A stretch of DNA of 28,361 nt from Deltaproteobacteria bacterium (GCA_016713665.1 JADJOR010000017.1:1-28361), one strand, 5' to 3'; shown: positions 1 to 9,682, counted from the first letter of the stretch. A program made the numbers and translations. Notes: generated by a model from the sequence alone, not told the origin.

Positions 1-1280
1 GACATCCCGGCCGTGCTGCCCTACACGCGGGAGATCATCTCACTAGGACGGCGACTTCGCGATCCTCGCCGAGGATCTGGTCCAAAAAGTCGTCGACTCG
101 GAGGGTCGGATCCTCGACCGCGAGTTCCAGACGGTGGCAGTGGGATCCGGTCTCCGCCGAGAAGTAGCGGCTTCGACCACTTCATGCAGAAGGAGATCTT
201 CGAGCAGCCTCAGTGCCGTCACCGACACGATCAGGACGCGCATCCAACGAGTTCGAGATGAACGTCGACCTCGACGGAATCGAGTTCACGAAGGCGGAGC
301 TCGACGATCTCACGGGCATCACCCTCGTCGCCTGCGGCACTGCTCCACTACGCCTCGCTGCTCGGCAAGTACATGATCGAGCAGATCGCCGGATCCCCTG
401 CGAGGTCGATCTCGCGAGCGAGTTCCGCTATCGGCGCGCCCGATCGTCTCGGCAACCGGCGCATCGTGATCCCGGTCTCCCAATCCGGCGAGACCGCCGG
501 ACACGCTCGCGGCCCCCTCGAGGAGGGCAAGCGCCAGGGCGCCCGCGTGTCTCGCGATCTGCAACGTCCGCGAGTCGACGATCGCACACTTGCGGCGCGA
601 CGTCACGCCTCTATACGCAGGCGGGTCGGAGATCGGCGTCGCGTCGACGAAGGCCTTCGTGACCCAGGCGATCGCGATGTACCTCGTCGCCCTGAAGCTC
701 GGCATCGTGCGCGAGCGGCTCTCGCGCGACGAGATCCGGACGCGTCTCCACGACGCCATGCGGCTGCCGCGGATGATCGAGACCGTGCTCGGCCTCGACA
801 AGGAGATCCAGGGCATTGCGCGCAAGTCTCCCAGGCCCAGGACTTTACCACCTCTTCCTCGGACGCGGATCGAGTATCGATCGCGCTCGAGGGCGCGCAA
901 GCTGAAGGAGATCTCGTACATCCACGCCGAGGCCACGCCGCCGGCGGATGAAGCACGGCCCGGTCGCGCTGATCGACGAGAAGATGCCCGTGGTCGTCTT
1001 CATCGCGACGAAGGGCGAGCTCCACGATTTCAAGCCTCGTCTCGAACCTCGAGCAGGTCCGCGCCCGCGACGGCCAGGTCATCGCGATCGCCTCGAAGGG
1101 CGACGCCGAGATCGCGGAAAGGCCAACGAGGTCATCCACATCGAGGACCTCGGCGAGTACCTGACTTCTCGATCCTCGCCGTCGTTCCCCTCCAGCTCCC
1201 TCGCGTACCACATCGCGACGCTGAAGGGCACGGACGTCGACCAGCCGAGGAATCTCGCGAAGAGCGTGACGGTCGAGTGA
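1..1280 (+). CDS. glmS: glucosamine--fructose-6-phosphate aminotransferase (isomerizing), 3' part, multiply frameshifted
   Basis: GlmS makes glucosamine-6-phosphate from fructose-6-phosphate and glutamine, the first step towards UDP-GlcNAc for peptidoglycan and LPS. The window enters near the end of the glutaminase domain (DIPAVLPYTREIISL from base 1). Piecing frames together gives the linker FDHFMQKEIFEQP, the first SIS domain (ACGT, SQSGETA, GSEIGVASTKAF at about 625-660), the second SIS domain (KLKEISYIHAEA, MKHGPVALIDEKMPVVVF) and the canonical terminus DQPRNLAKSVTVE just before the TGA at 1278. About 420 residues of a roughly 610-residue protein are present. The frame changes at least ten times, for example near 49, 170, 210, 340, 400, 580, 830, 940, 1030 and 1120, while the flanking residues stay GlmS-like. 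This suggests base-calling indels or very recent decay. The identity is certain; whether it works is not. The upstream end lies outside the window. Confidence 0.9.
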
Positions 1281-1477
1281 GGGTCGAGTCGGGGGAGGCG
1301 GTCTCGCCAGTCGAGCGGCGGACTGCCTCGGGGCTCCGGTTTCATCTCGGCTCTCCATCGCTGTCGACGTTTGTTCACGAGTCGCCCGGCATTTTTGGCC
1401 GCGGCAGGCTCTGGATCGATTCGCTCGTCTCGCCGTTGCGGTCCCGGCGGGTGACCGATCGTCGCTGGCTACGCCCG

Positions 1478-3100
1478 TCACGAACCCGAGAAGACGCTGC
1501 TCCACGAAGTGGTTCGTGGAGAGCTCGTCCCCTTCCTCGTCCGCGCGGGATTGCAGGGCGCCCCGGTGCCCGCTTTGTCGAGCGAGATCCGCGCGTACCT
1601 CGCCTGCGGCGTGCTGGCCCCATGGGTTCCTGCGGGGTCCACCTGACGGTTGCGGCGACTTCGGCTCGTGGCCTTCGCATGTAAGGGGCGCGGTTTCTGT
1701 CCCTGTTGCGGCGGTCGCCGCATGGCCGACACCGCTGCCCATCTCGTCGAGCGCGTGCTCCCCAGGCCCCGATCCGGCGCGTGGTCCTCCACGCTGCCCT
1801 ATCCGCTCCGATACCGATGTGCCTGGAACGCGCGCGGCTGACGAGCGAGGTCCTGCGTTGCTTTCTGCGATCCATCTTTGCGGACCAGCGGCGCCGAGCG
1901 AGAGCGCTCTTCGGCATCCGTAAGGGGGAGTGTGGGGCCGTTACCTTCATCCAGCGCTTCGGCTCGGCCCTGAACCTGACGCCGCACTTCCACACGCTCG
2001 TGCTCGACGGCGTCTACGCCGGCCCGTCGCACCGCCCCGGAGATTTCGCAGCTCTTCCGCCGCCGCAGACCGAGGATGTGGCACGGGTCCTGGCAGGGAC
2101 GGCGAAGCGCATCTTGCGCCTGCTCGAGCGAAGGGGAATCGACGAGGAGGCCGAGCCGATCGCGTGCGATGATCCCCTGATGGCGATGCTCGGCGCGGCG
2201 TCGATCCACTCGCGGATCGCGTTGGGTCCCGAGGCGGGCCAGCCGTGGCGAAGGCTCGGGGATCGGGTCGAGTCCATCGAGGAAGACGAGTCGGGCGTTG
2301 AGCTCCAGGCGACCGCTTCGCCTCGCTGCGTTCGTCAGGGCGGCATGAGCCTCCACGCCGACGTAGCCGTCCCGGCCCGGGATCGACAACGGCTCGAGCG
2401 GCTCTGTCGCTACGTCGCTCGCCCGCCCCTGGCCTTGGGCCGGCTCGAAGCGTTGGCCGACGGTCGGCTCGCCTATCGCCTCAAGACGCCCTGGCGAGAC
2501 GGGACGACGCATGTCGTGATGGAGCGACGGGAGCTGCTCGAAAGGTTGGCACCCCTGATCCCGCCTCCGCGTGCGCATCAAGTCCGATATCACGGGATAC
2601 TTGCGCCTTGCGCGAGCGGCCGGGACTACGTGGTCCCGGCGGGGGCAGGGGCGATGAAGGCCGCGAGGCCCGGCTCGTCTTCGCCGTGCTCGGTTGACGG
2701 GTCGTCTGGCGTCGTCGATGCGGGCGGAGAATTCGACACGCTCGTTGCGAGCGCTCCATCCGACCTTCGAGACGAAGGGTGCGAGTCGCTCGCTCGTCGA
2801 ATGGCGTGGGCGGATTCTACTGAAGCGCGTCTTCGAGGTCGACGCGCTTCGTTGTCCGGTGTGGGCAGCGGATGAAGCTCGTCGCCGCCATCACGGAGCC
2901 GAGCGTGGCGCGTCGGATCCTGGAGTGTTTGTCGTTTCCGCCTCAGGCTCCCGTTGGCGCTCGCCAACGAAATCGTCCCGGGCTCGTCGAATGCAACCAC
3001 GCGTTCGAACGGTCGCAGACGGACGCGGACGCAATGGAATCCGGGCTTCGAATTCGACCAGACGCGGTTTGACGACTCGGACCCAGACGACGAATCATGA
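1478..3100 (+). mobile_element. IS91-family (Y2/HUH-type) transposase, frameshifted
   Basis: The fragments match IS91-family transposases in order. An N-terminal zinc-ribbon region includes CKGRGFCPCCGGRRMADTAA at about 1678-1740. The core is FADQRRRARALFGIRKGECG, then NLTPHFHTLVLDG with the metal-binding HxH at about 1975-2010, then YVARPPLALGRLEAL and KTPWRDGTTHVVMERRELLE. The C-terminal part has LLKRVFEVDALRCP, the second cysteine region, ITEPSVARRILECL, and an acidic tail with FEFDQTRFDDSDPDDES ending at TGA 3098. These proteins catalyse rolling-circle, often one-ended, transposition. At least five frame changes (near 1560, 1625, 1790, 2600-2700 and 2840-3000) leave no complete reading frame. 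The start is uncertain; homology begins around 1478 (HEPEKTLLHEVV). It follows glmS, and one copy of the 84-bp repeat lies about 100 bp beyond its stop. I could not define the IS ends. Confidence 0.85.
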
Positions 3101-3203
3101 ACGGCGGGACCGCGACGATTGGGAACTCTCGTCCTCGAATCGGCGATCCCGCGGGCGTCGGGGGCTTGCCGGGGCAGAGCAGCGCGGGAAAGCTTGAATC
3201 CGC

Positions 3204-3287
3204 CCCCGGACGGGGCCCCGGACGGGGTAGGTTGACCTAAATGGACTTACCGGCGCCGTGAAAACGCTCCTTATTCTTCCTACCCGC
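3204..3287 (+). repeat. 84-bp interspersed repeat, copy 1
   Basis: The copy opens with a tandem 12-mer (ccccggacgggg twice), followed by gggtaggttgacctaaatgg, a central cggcgccg palindrome, and ends ttcttcctacccgc. The GGGTAGG near the left end and CCTACCC at the right end are inverted repeats. It is identical to copy 2. Its right end is fused to the 3' end of a carotenoid oxygenase fragment on the minus strand and provides that fragment's TAG. Confidence 0.9.
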
Positions 3288-3877
3288 GCTGCGCGTAGCG
3301 AACGTCAGCATCTCTCCCGTGTCCGGGGCAGAACTTCAGGTGGGCGGTGAAGGGGCGGGTCAGCTTGCCACTGAAGGTGTACGCGCCCATCGTCTCGAGC
3401 TCGGGTGTCAGCTCGTAGGGGAAGGATCCCTCCTCGAGCGCCAGGATCTTGCCCGCGTGGTCGACGACGTGGGCATTGGCCGCTGACACGACGTGATTGA
3501 AGGTGAACCGCTCCGGGTCGAGGGCCAGCTTGAGTCGATCGATGCCGGGATTCTCGAATATCGGCGTGCGCACCCAGCGGTTCCGGTACCAGTTGGCCTT
3601 GCCGTCCCGCAGCTCCTCGCAGCGCAGCATGCCGTCGCCGATGAACCAGTGCTCGGTGAAGCCGGTCTGGGGATTCGCGGTGTTGCGGAAGTAGCGCCCA
3701 TCGAGCTCGCGCAGAATCTCTCCCTTCACCTCGAGCTTGATGAGTGTCGCCTCGTCGACGACCGGCTTGCGGCTGCCGATCAGGTGCCACGGCGCGCGGA
3801 CCCTCACCGCACCGATCGCGCGCAACCTGCTTCGGACCGCTCTTCGAAAGGTTGCTGAGCTTGCCCGGCGCACTCAT
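3280..3877 (-). pseudogene. carotenoid oxygenase family protein, truncated at the repeat
   Basis: On the minus strand the N-terminal part of a carotenoid cleavage oxygenase (RPE65/CCD family) is readable: LEVKGEILRELDGRYFRNTANP, then HWFIGDGMLRCEELRDGKANWYRNRWVRTPIF, HVVSAANAHVVDH, ETMGAYTFSGKL and FTAHLKFCP. Enzymes of this family cleave polyene double bonds with a non-haem iron held by four histidines. The fragment is about 195 residues of the usual 450-500, so most of the propeller and the later iron ligands are gone. The start at 3877 (MSAPGKLSNLSK) has a good GGGGAGA ribosome site. One frameshift is needed near residues 25-40, and another near 3310 restores TGEMLTF, after which the frame runs into the repeat. 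As written it stops at the TAG inside the repeat. It is probably non-functional. Confidence 0.8.
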
Positions 3878-4052
3878 GTCGGGTCTCCCCGGGTTGCGAG
3901 TTCGGGAGCGAAGCTAACGTGCAGGCCTCGCGCGGAGGATCTGAAGTCCGATCGCTCTTTGTCCAAATCCGCGCGCGGAACAGCACGAAGAGGTGTCGTC
4001 TTCGCACCTCGCGAGGCCTCTGATTCGTCCGCGGCGGCCGATGCGAGTTGGA

Positions 4053-4460
4053 TCAGTCGGCCCGTGAGAGATCGGCGAGGCTCGTGGATTCGAGAAAGTC
4101 CGACACCTCGTCGGCGAGGTGACGCCAGCGATCGTGGGCCACGCACGGATCGGTGTCGCTGCAACTCGGTCGGCCGAGCAGGCAGCTGCGCTCGGTGAAG
4201 GCCGGTTCGAGCGGCGCAACCACTTCGACGAGTCGTATCGTTCGCGGTGCCCGAGCGAGTCGGAAACCACCCCTGGGCCCGCGTTCGGAGACAGGATCCC
4301 CTGACGCGCCAGCAGGTGCAGAGTCTTCGAGGAGGTAGTTGCGCGGCACATCGACCGCGTCGGCGATCTCTCCGACCGGCACCGAGCGGTCTTCGGCGAA
4401 GCATTCGCCGAGGTAGGCAACGGCCCGCAGTGCGTATCGACTCGTCTGGGACAGCAGCAT
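4053..4460 (-). CDS. Rrf2-family regulator, NsrR-like, with Fe-S cysteines
   Basis: The protein begins MLLSQTSRYALRAVAYLGE, the typical opening of Rrf2 winged-helix regulators. It continues PVGEIADAVDVPRNYL, a recognition region (KTLHLLARQGILSPN) and GGFRLARAPRTIRLVEVVAPLE. C-terminal cysteines C-x6-C-x5-C (CLLGRPSCSDTDPC) match the Fe-S cluster ligands of NsrR/IscR-type proteins. Two compensating frameshifts near 4270-4330 are needed. It is divergent from norC, separated by about 190 bp, which fits an NO-sensing repressor of the nor operon. NsrR is the best analogy because of the context; IscR-like or another Rrf2 member cannot be excluded. The stop is at 4053. Confidence 0.85.
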   Translation of the reverse strand: MLLSQTSRYALRAVAYLGECFAEDRSVPVGEIADAVDVPRNYLLEDSAPAGASGDPVSERGPRGGFRLARAPRTIRLVEVVAPLEPAFTERSCLLGRPSCSDTDPCVAHDRWRHLADEVSDFLESTSLADLSRAD

Positions 4461-4489
4461 CGGTGGCGATTCCTGGCGGCCGGAACTTT

Positions 4490-4530
4490 GGCCCCTTGCA
4501 TAAACATCATATAGACATGAGAATAGCGCT
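4490..4530. promoter_or_regulatory. AT-rich divergent promoter/operator candidate between rrf2 and norC
   Basis: In a very GC-rich intergenic region, 4499-4524 is conspicuously AT-rich (cataaacatcatatagac). It contains the dyad TCAT-N6-ATGA at 4507-4520. Its position between the Rrf2 gene and norC is where an NsrR-type operator would lie. No confident -35/-10 pair could be assigned. Confidence 0.35.
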
Positions 4531-4648
4531 GAAGACACGTAGCGCCGAACCGGACGGGCCGCAGGCCAGCCAGGGCAGGACCGGACCCGGGCTCGGCGGC
4601 ACCGGTACGGCCCTGCGTAGCAAAGCAACGAAGGAAAAGGACCCGACG

Positions 4649-5336
4649 ATGCTCACCAAGGGACAGGCGCGACTTTTCTTCCTCGGCGGCACGATCTTCT
4701 TCTCCGCGATCTTTCTCGTACTCACCGTCGACACGCTGCGACAGATCCCCGAGCGGCAGAACTCCGGACCTCGACGCCATCGGTGGTGCGCGGCAAGATG
4801 ATCTGGGAGAGCCAGAACTGCATGGGTTGCCACACGCTGCTCGGCGAGGGCGCCTACTACGCGCCCGAGCTGACTCAGGTGGTGGACCGCCGCGGCGAGG
4901 ACTGGATCCGCATCTTCCTGCGCGATCCGCAGGCCATATATCCCGGCCAGCGCAAAATGGTGCAGTACGACTTCAGCGAGGATCAGATCACCGATGTGAT
5001 CGCCTTCCTCGGTTGGATCGGGCAGATCGACACCAACGGCTTTCCGCCCGAGCCCGACATGGCACCGACGGTCGTCGTGGTGGCTGCGGATCCGGCGAGT
5101 TCCCGGCCGCTCGCCCTGCGTATTTCGACACGGTCTGCGTCGTGTGCCATGCCGTTGGCGGCAAGGGGGAGCTGTCGGACCGGCCTCGATGGAGTGGCCA
5201 GTCGCATCGCCCCGACGCTCTCGACCGCTGGCTCGCCGACCCGAATGCGGTGAAGCCGGGGACGGCGATGCCGAACCTCGGTCTGTCCGACGACCAGCGC
5301 GCGGAGCTCGTCGCATGGCTCAGCACTCTTCAATAG
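4649..5336 (+). CDS. norC: nitric oxide reductase subunit C with an extra C-terminal cytochrome c domain
   Basis: NorC is the membrane-anchored cytochrome c subunit that passes electrons to NorB for reducing NO to N2O. The ATG at 4649 follows an AAGGAAAAGG site. The N-terminal anchor is MLTKGQARLFFLGGTIFFSA followed by a hydrophobic stretch. The first haem site is CMGCH (about 4820), then YYAPELTQVVDRRG and the NorC signature FLGWIGQIDTNGFPPEPD. An ordinary NorC (about 150 residues) would end here. This one continues for about 85 residues with a second haem site CVVCH (about 5135), a likely axial Met in KPGTAMPNLGL, and the closing helix AELVAWLSTL. Frame changes near 4765 and 5095 split the gene. 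It is followed 18 bp later by norB. The NorC identity is firm; the dihaem reading depends on the second frameshift being an error. Confidence 0.88.
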
Positions 5337-5354
5337 GACAGCAGGAGAACTGAC

Positions 5355-6688
5355 ATGAGATTCCGATCCCAGCGCGTTTCCTATCTCTTCTTCGCCACTT
5401 CTTTGCTGTTGCTGGTCCTGCAGATCTGCTTCGGGTTCATCATGGGCTTCGCCCACATGGGCTTCGACGTGCTTCACGACATCATTCCCTTCAACGCGGC
5501 CAGGACCTCCCACATCAACCTGCTGGTCTTCTGGCTGCTATCGGGATTCATGGGCGCCGCCTACTACATCGTGCCCGAAGAGGCCGATCGCGAACTGGTG
5601 AGCGAGAAGCTCGCCGTCGTGCAGTGGGCGGGGCTGGTGATCGTGGGCGTGACGGCAATCATCGGCTTCCAGTTTGGCTGGTGGGAGGGGCGGAAGTTCC
5701 TCGAGATCCCGAGGCCCCTCGACTACCTGGTGGTCGTCGACGTCCTGCTCTTCATCTACATCGTCGGTCGCACCGCGCTCAGCGCGCCGCGCTTCACCAC
5801 CACGGGAAGTGTCCTGCTGCTCGGCCTCACGTCGGCAGCCCTTCTCTATCTGCCCGGCATGATCACCTTCGAGAGCCAGGTGATCGATTCGTACTTCCGA
5901 TGGTGGGTCGTGCACCTCTGGGTCGAGGGCGTCTGGGAACTGATCATGGGCGGAATGCTCTCGTTCCTGCTGATCAAGCTGACTGGCGTGGACCGTGAGC
6001 TGATCGAGAAGTGGCTCTACGTGATCGTCGGCTTCACGTTCCTGTCGGGCATCCTCGGCACCGGTCATCACTACTACTTCATCGGCGCGCCCGAGTATTG
6101 GTTGCTGATCGGCGGCGCGTTCTCGGCCCTCGAGCCGCTGGCTTTCCTCGGCATGGCGATGTACGCGGTCACGATGGCGCGTCGCGGCGGTATGGGTCAT
6201 CCCAACAAGATCGCGCTCCTCTGGACGGTCGGATGCAGCGTGATGGCCTTCGTGGGTGCCGGCTTCCTCGGGTTCTCCCACACCCTTCCGCAGGTGAACA
6301 TCTGGACCCACGGCACCATCATCACGGCAATGCATGGTCACATGGCCTTCTGGGGCGCGTATGCGATGCTGGTGCTCGCGATGATCACCTACGCGATGCC
6401 GAACCTGACCGGCCGCAAGCTCTTCCAGGGGCCGCTGCCCGAGTGGGCGTTCTGGACCGCCAACGTCGGCATGATCGGGATGACCGGTGCCTTCGCGGTG
6501 GCGGGGATCGCACAGGTCTACATGGAGCGTCGGATCGGCATGGACTTCCTACCGTCCAGGAGGCTGTCGAAGTGCACTTTCTCGGCGTCGTCCTGGCCGC
6601 ACTGCTGCTCACCTTCGGAGTCGTGCTCTTCATCTGGAACTTCATCCAGTACGGCTTGCCGAGCGACGAAGCACTCGAGCGTGGCTGA
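5355..6688 (+). CDS. norB: nitric oxide reductase catalytic subunit B
   Basis: NorB is the haem-copper-oxidase-like catalytic subunit, with low-spin haem b, haem b3 and non-haem FeB, in the inner membrane. Visible landmarks are ARTSHINLLVFWLLSG (haem b His), WWVVHLWVEGVWELIMGG (FeB His and the conserved Glu), GTGHHYYFIG (paired His) and THGTIITAMHGHMAFWGAYA (haem-binding His pair). About twelve hydrophobic segments are seen. Length is about 444 residues, normal for cNOR. The ATG at 5355 has an AGGAGAA site. One frameshift near 6547 moves the last helix (HFLGVVLAALLLTFGVVLF) into another frame, ending at TGA 6686. Without correcting it, the frame reads falsely on into norQ. There is no quinol-binding N-terminal extension, so this is a cytochrome-dependent NOR with NorC. 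Confidence 0.95.
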
Positions 6689-6695
6689 TCGGTCG

Positions 6696-7493
6696 ATGAC
6701 GTCGCTCGAGCCGGCCCGGATCGAGGTGCCCTGGTACCGGCCCATCGCCGACGAGTGTCAGCTGTTCGAGCGCGCCTGGTCGCTCAGGACGCCGCTCCTC
6801 CTGAAGGGGCCGACGGGGTGCGGCAAGTCGCGATTCGTCGAGCACATGGCCGCGCGACTCGGTCGACCGCTCGTCACGGTGGCGTGCCACGACGAGACGT
6901 CCGCGGTGGATCTGACCGGTCGGCATCTGCTCGAAGGGGGTGAGACGGTCTGGCAGGATGGACCCGTGACGCGGGCCGTGCGCAGCGGCGCGATCCTGTA
7001 TCTCGACGAGTTCGCCGAGGCACGCAGTGACGTGGTGGTCGTCATCCATCCGCTCACCGACCACCGGCGGACGCTGTTCCTCGACCGGCACGACGAGACC
7101 CTGATCGCCCCGGACGAGTTCATGCTGGTGGTCAGTTTCAATCCCGGCTATCAGCGGGGTCTCAAGGAGCTGAAGCCATCGACGCGCCAGCGTTTCCTCG
7201 CGCTCTCCTTCGACTATCCGGCCGCGGACGTCGAATGCGAGATCGTGATCGGTGAGACCGGTGTCGATGCGAAGCAGGCGCGCCGGCTCGTGGCGCTGGC
7301 TGCGAGGCTGCGCGAGATCGAGGCACTCGGGCTTGCCGAGTGTCCGTCGACGCGGCTCCTGGTGAACGCGGCGCGACTGCTGCAGGCCGGCCTTGCGCCC
7401 CGCGCCGCCTGCGACCACGCAATCGTGCAGGCGCTGACCGACGACGTCGAGATCGCGGCCGGGTTGCGGGATCTCGTCGCGCTGGCGTTCTGA
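6696..7493 (+). CDS. norQ: NorQ/CbbQ-family AAA+ ATPase
   Basis: This MoxR-related AAA+ ATPase works with NorD to activate NO reductase, probably by helping FeB insertion. The frame is intact at 265 residues. Walker A is GPTGCGKS (about residues 37-44), Walker B is AILYLDEFAEA, and sensor 1 lies in FMLVVSFNPGYQ. The family-typical LKPSTRQRFLALSFDYP follows. ATG 6696 is 8 bp after the norB stop, and TGA 7493 is 2 bp before the norD ATG, so translation is likely coupled. It is one of the few genes here without a frameshift. Confidence 0.93.
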   Translation: MTSLEPARIEVPWYRPIADECQLFERAWSLRTPLLLKGPTGCGKSRFVEHMAARLGRPLVTVACHDETSAVDLTGRHLLEGGETVWQDGPVTRAVRSGAILYLDEFAEARSDVVVVIHPLTDHRRTLFLDRHDETLIAPDEFMLVVSFNPGYQRGLKELKPSTRQRFLALSFDYPAADVECEIVIGETGVDAKQARRLVALAARLREIEALGLAECPSTRLLVNAARLLQAGLAPRAACDHAIVQALTDDVEIAAGLRDLVALAF

Positions 7494-7495
7494 GC

Positions 7496-9393
7496 ATGGG
7501 CTGGCGCGACTGGCTGGACTGGGAGGAAAGCATCTTCCGGGTGTTCGTCCGCCTCGGGCGTCGTCTTCGCTCGGGAAGTCCGAAAGCCGCGGAACCTCCT
7601 GGCACCGTCGTCTTCGAGGACGAGTTCGCGAGGCTCTCCGTGCTGGCACAATTGCTGGCCGGCGAGCCGGTGCGGGTCCGGCGCGGGCCCGGCATTGGAG
7701 GCGTACGCGGCGGCGATCTGATCCTGCCGACTCAGGTCTGCCTGGGAGAAGACCCCGAACTCGCACGCGAGGCCTATCGCGTGCAGATCGTCGTCGCATC
7801 GGGGCTCGCGCGCTGGTCGCGCGACCAACGGCCGCCGCAGACCGACCGCTACGAGGGTGCGCTCGACGCCCTGCGAGTGGTCCGCGAGATCGTCGAGTTG
7901 CAGTGTCGCGAGTGGCCGCGCCTGCGTGAGATGCACGACCGCGTGATGGCGCGGGTTCTCGAGCTTCGGCCGGCAGGTGATGCCATGCGTCTGCCGCGCC
8001 TCGAAGCCGAACTCGAAGCGGCTCGCCGCCTGGCGCTAGCGGGTGGACGACCGTGGGAGGACGGCGAAACCCGCGCGCGACTCGTGGGTCCGCGCACCGC
8101 TCGGCGCCGCAGTGCGCCGATCCCGATCTGGGGCGAATGGCTTTCGGGTGCGGGCGAGGCCCAGGTCGCGTCGCCCGCCGGTGATGCCGATCCCGCGCAG
8201 AGCGAAGCTCCGATGACCGAGCGGGAAGCGCCGGATGTCGGAGATCTGCGCAGGGTCTCGCTCGAGGCCGAGGACGCTGAATCGTCCCCTCCGAACGTGG
8301 CCGTGGAGCGCGCCGAGACGTTGGATCGCTATCGCGGGGGGCGACGTGACATCGATGCCGCAGACGAACTCGACGCCCATCTCGACGCCCTCGAGCAGGC
8401 CGATCTCGGTGATCTGCTTCGCAGCAATCAGACCGCACATTCGTTGTTGAAGGCCGATCTCGAACTCGGACTCGAGGTCGCGGATGCGCGATCCGACGAA
8501 CAAGCCGCCAAGGGCATTGCGTACGACGAGTGGGACGCCCGCCGAGGTGCCTACCGCGCGGGCTGGTGCACGGTGCATCCGGGGATCTCGCCGCCCGGCG
8601 ACGCGGCCTGGTCGGTGAAGACACTGCGCGATCGCCGTCAGCTCGTCCGGCGGCTGCGACTGCGGCTCGAAGCGCATCGCGCGGGCCTGCGTGCCACGGC
8701 GCGCCAGCTCGACGGCGAGGACGTCGATCTGACGGCCGCGATCGACGATCACGTGGCGCGCTTGGCGGGAAGAGGGGATGACCCACGTCTGTACGTGCGA
8801 CGCCAGAAGCGTCGGCGGGACTTCGTCACGACGGTGCTGATCGATGTGTCGATGTCGACGGATTCGTGGGTGGATGGGCGGCGCATTCTCGACGTCGCGC
8901 GCGAGGCCAGTCTCGTGCTCGGCGAAGTCGCCGATCAGCTGGGCGACCGATTGCGGATCCTCGCGTTCGCATCGGAGACCCGGAACCGCTGCCACGTCTG
9001 GCAGGTGTTCGCCGCGGGCGAGAGCTGGCAGAAGGGACGGCTGCGACTCGCGGGCCTCGCGCCCAGGGATATACCCGCCTCGGGCCGGCGCTCCGTCACC
9101 CCACGGCGCTGCTCGACGCCGAACCGGCCGCGCGTCGACTGCTGCTGCTGATCAGCGACGGAAAACCCACCGACTACGACCGCTACGAAGGTCGCTACGG
9201 AATCGCGGACGTGCGACAGGCGATCCGCGAGGCGCATCAGCGCGAGATCCAGACCCATGCACTCGCGATCGACGCGGTGGCGCGCGACTACCTGCCCGCG
9301 TTGTTCGGGCAGGGCGGATGGCACATCCTGCCGAAACCCGACCAGCTGGTGGAGGTGCTCACGAAGGTCTACGGGCAGCTGACCGCTCGCTGA
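7496..9393 (+). CDS. norD: NorD, von Willebrand A-domain NO reductase activation protein
   Basis: NorD is the VWA partner of NorQ in maturing NO reductase. The N-terminal half is charged and helical (LDWEESIFRVFVRLGRRL, REMHDRVMARVLELRP). The middle contains YDEWDARRGAYRAGWCTVHP, characteristic of NorD/CbbO proteins. The C-terminal VWA domain has the MIDAS motif DVSMSTDSW (about 8840), the later Thr in GYTRLGPALRH, and LLLISDGKPTDYDRYEGRYG. Length is about 632 residues, as expected. One frameshift near 9063 separates the MIDAS half from the end (VLTKVYGQLTAR, stop 9393). It is the last gene of norCBQD; no norE is seen. Confidence 0.93.
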
Positions 9394-9399
9394 GGTCCT

Positions 9400-9437
9400 G
9401 GCCATCGGGATCGGCCGATGCGGTCGATCCGGTGGCC
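9400..9437 (+). terminator. inverted repeat after norD
   Basis: Seven bases after the norD stop, GGCCA (9400-9404) pairs with TGGCC (9433-9437), and GGATCG pairs with CGATCC inside. There is no T-tract, so it is only a possible transcript-end or stabilising hairpin of the nor operon. Confidence 0.3.
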
Positions 9438-9506
9438 GGTCGCCCACGTCGCGGCGCAGTCGTTGCGGCCAGCCCCTATCGTCGTTGCCGTGCCGAAGTC
9501 GCGTGG

Positions 9507-9590
9507 GGCATAGGAAGAATAAGAAGCGTTCTCCTCACCCCCGGTAAAGGCCATTACGTAAACCAGACCCCGTTCGGGATCCCAGAGCCG
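9507..9590 (-). repeat. diverged inverted copy of the 84-bp repeat (copy 5)
   Basis: Read on the minus strand this resembles copies 1-4 along its whole length. On the plus strand taggaagaataagaagcgtt matches the reverse complement of the repeat's right end with one change. The segment ccggtaaaggccatt matches ccggtaagtccattt, and accccgttcgggatccc matches the gccccgtcc-rich left end. I estimate about 70-75% identity by eye. It runs directly into an orphan PEP-CTERM tail. Confidence 0.65.
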
Positions 9591-9650
9591 GGCAACGCCC
9601 TGCTCGTCGGCCTCGGGCTCGCCGGCCTAGCGGCGCGCTGCCGGGCCTGA
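9534..9650 (+). pseudogene. orphan PEP-CTERM sorting tail
   Basis: The frame ending at TGA 9648 reads TPFGIPEPGNALLVGLGLAG followed by LAARCRA. This is a complete PEP-CTERM signal: a PEP motif, a hydrophobic helix and a basic end. Exosortase/archaeosortase-family enzymes normally cut such tails on exported proteins. No start codon or protein body precedes it. Upstream are only the norD end, the possible hairpin and the repeat, and the tail begins inside the repeat copy. It is a remnant of an exported-protein gene whose 5' part is missing. Confidence 0.7.
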
Positions 9651-9682
9651 TCACGCGCGGCTCGTGGAGGCGCGGGGCCGCT

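Noticed and set aside
5355..7493. NorB-NorQ fusion protein
   Set aside because: The long open frame results from one frameshift near 6547. In the correct frame norB stops at 6688, and norQ has its own ATG at 6696.
6642..8786. 714-codon minus-strand open frame
   Set aside because: Antisense to norQ and norD, with no recognisable motif.
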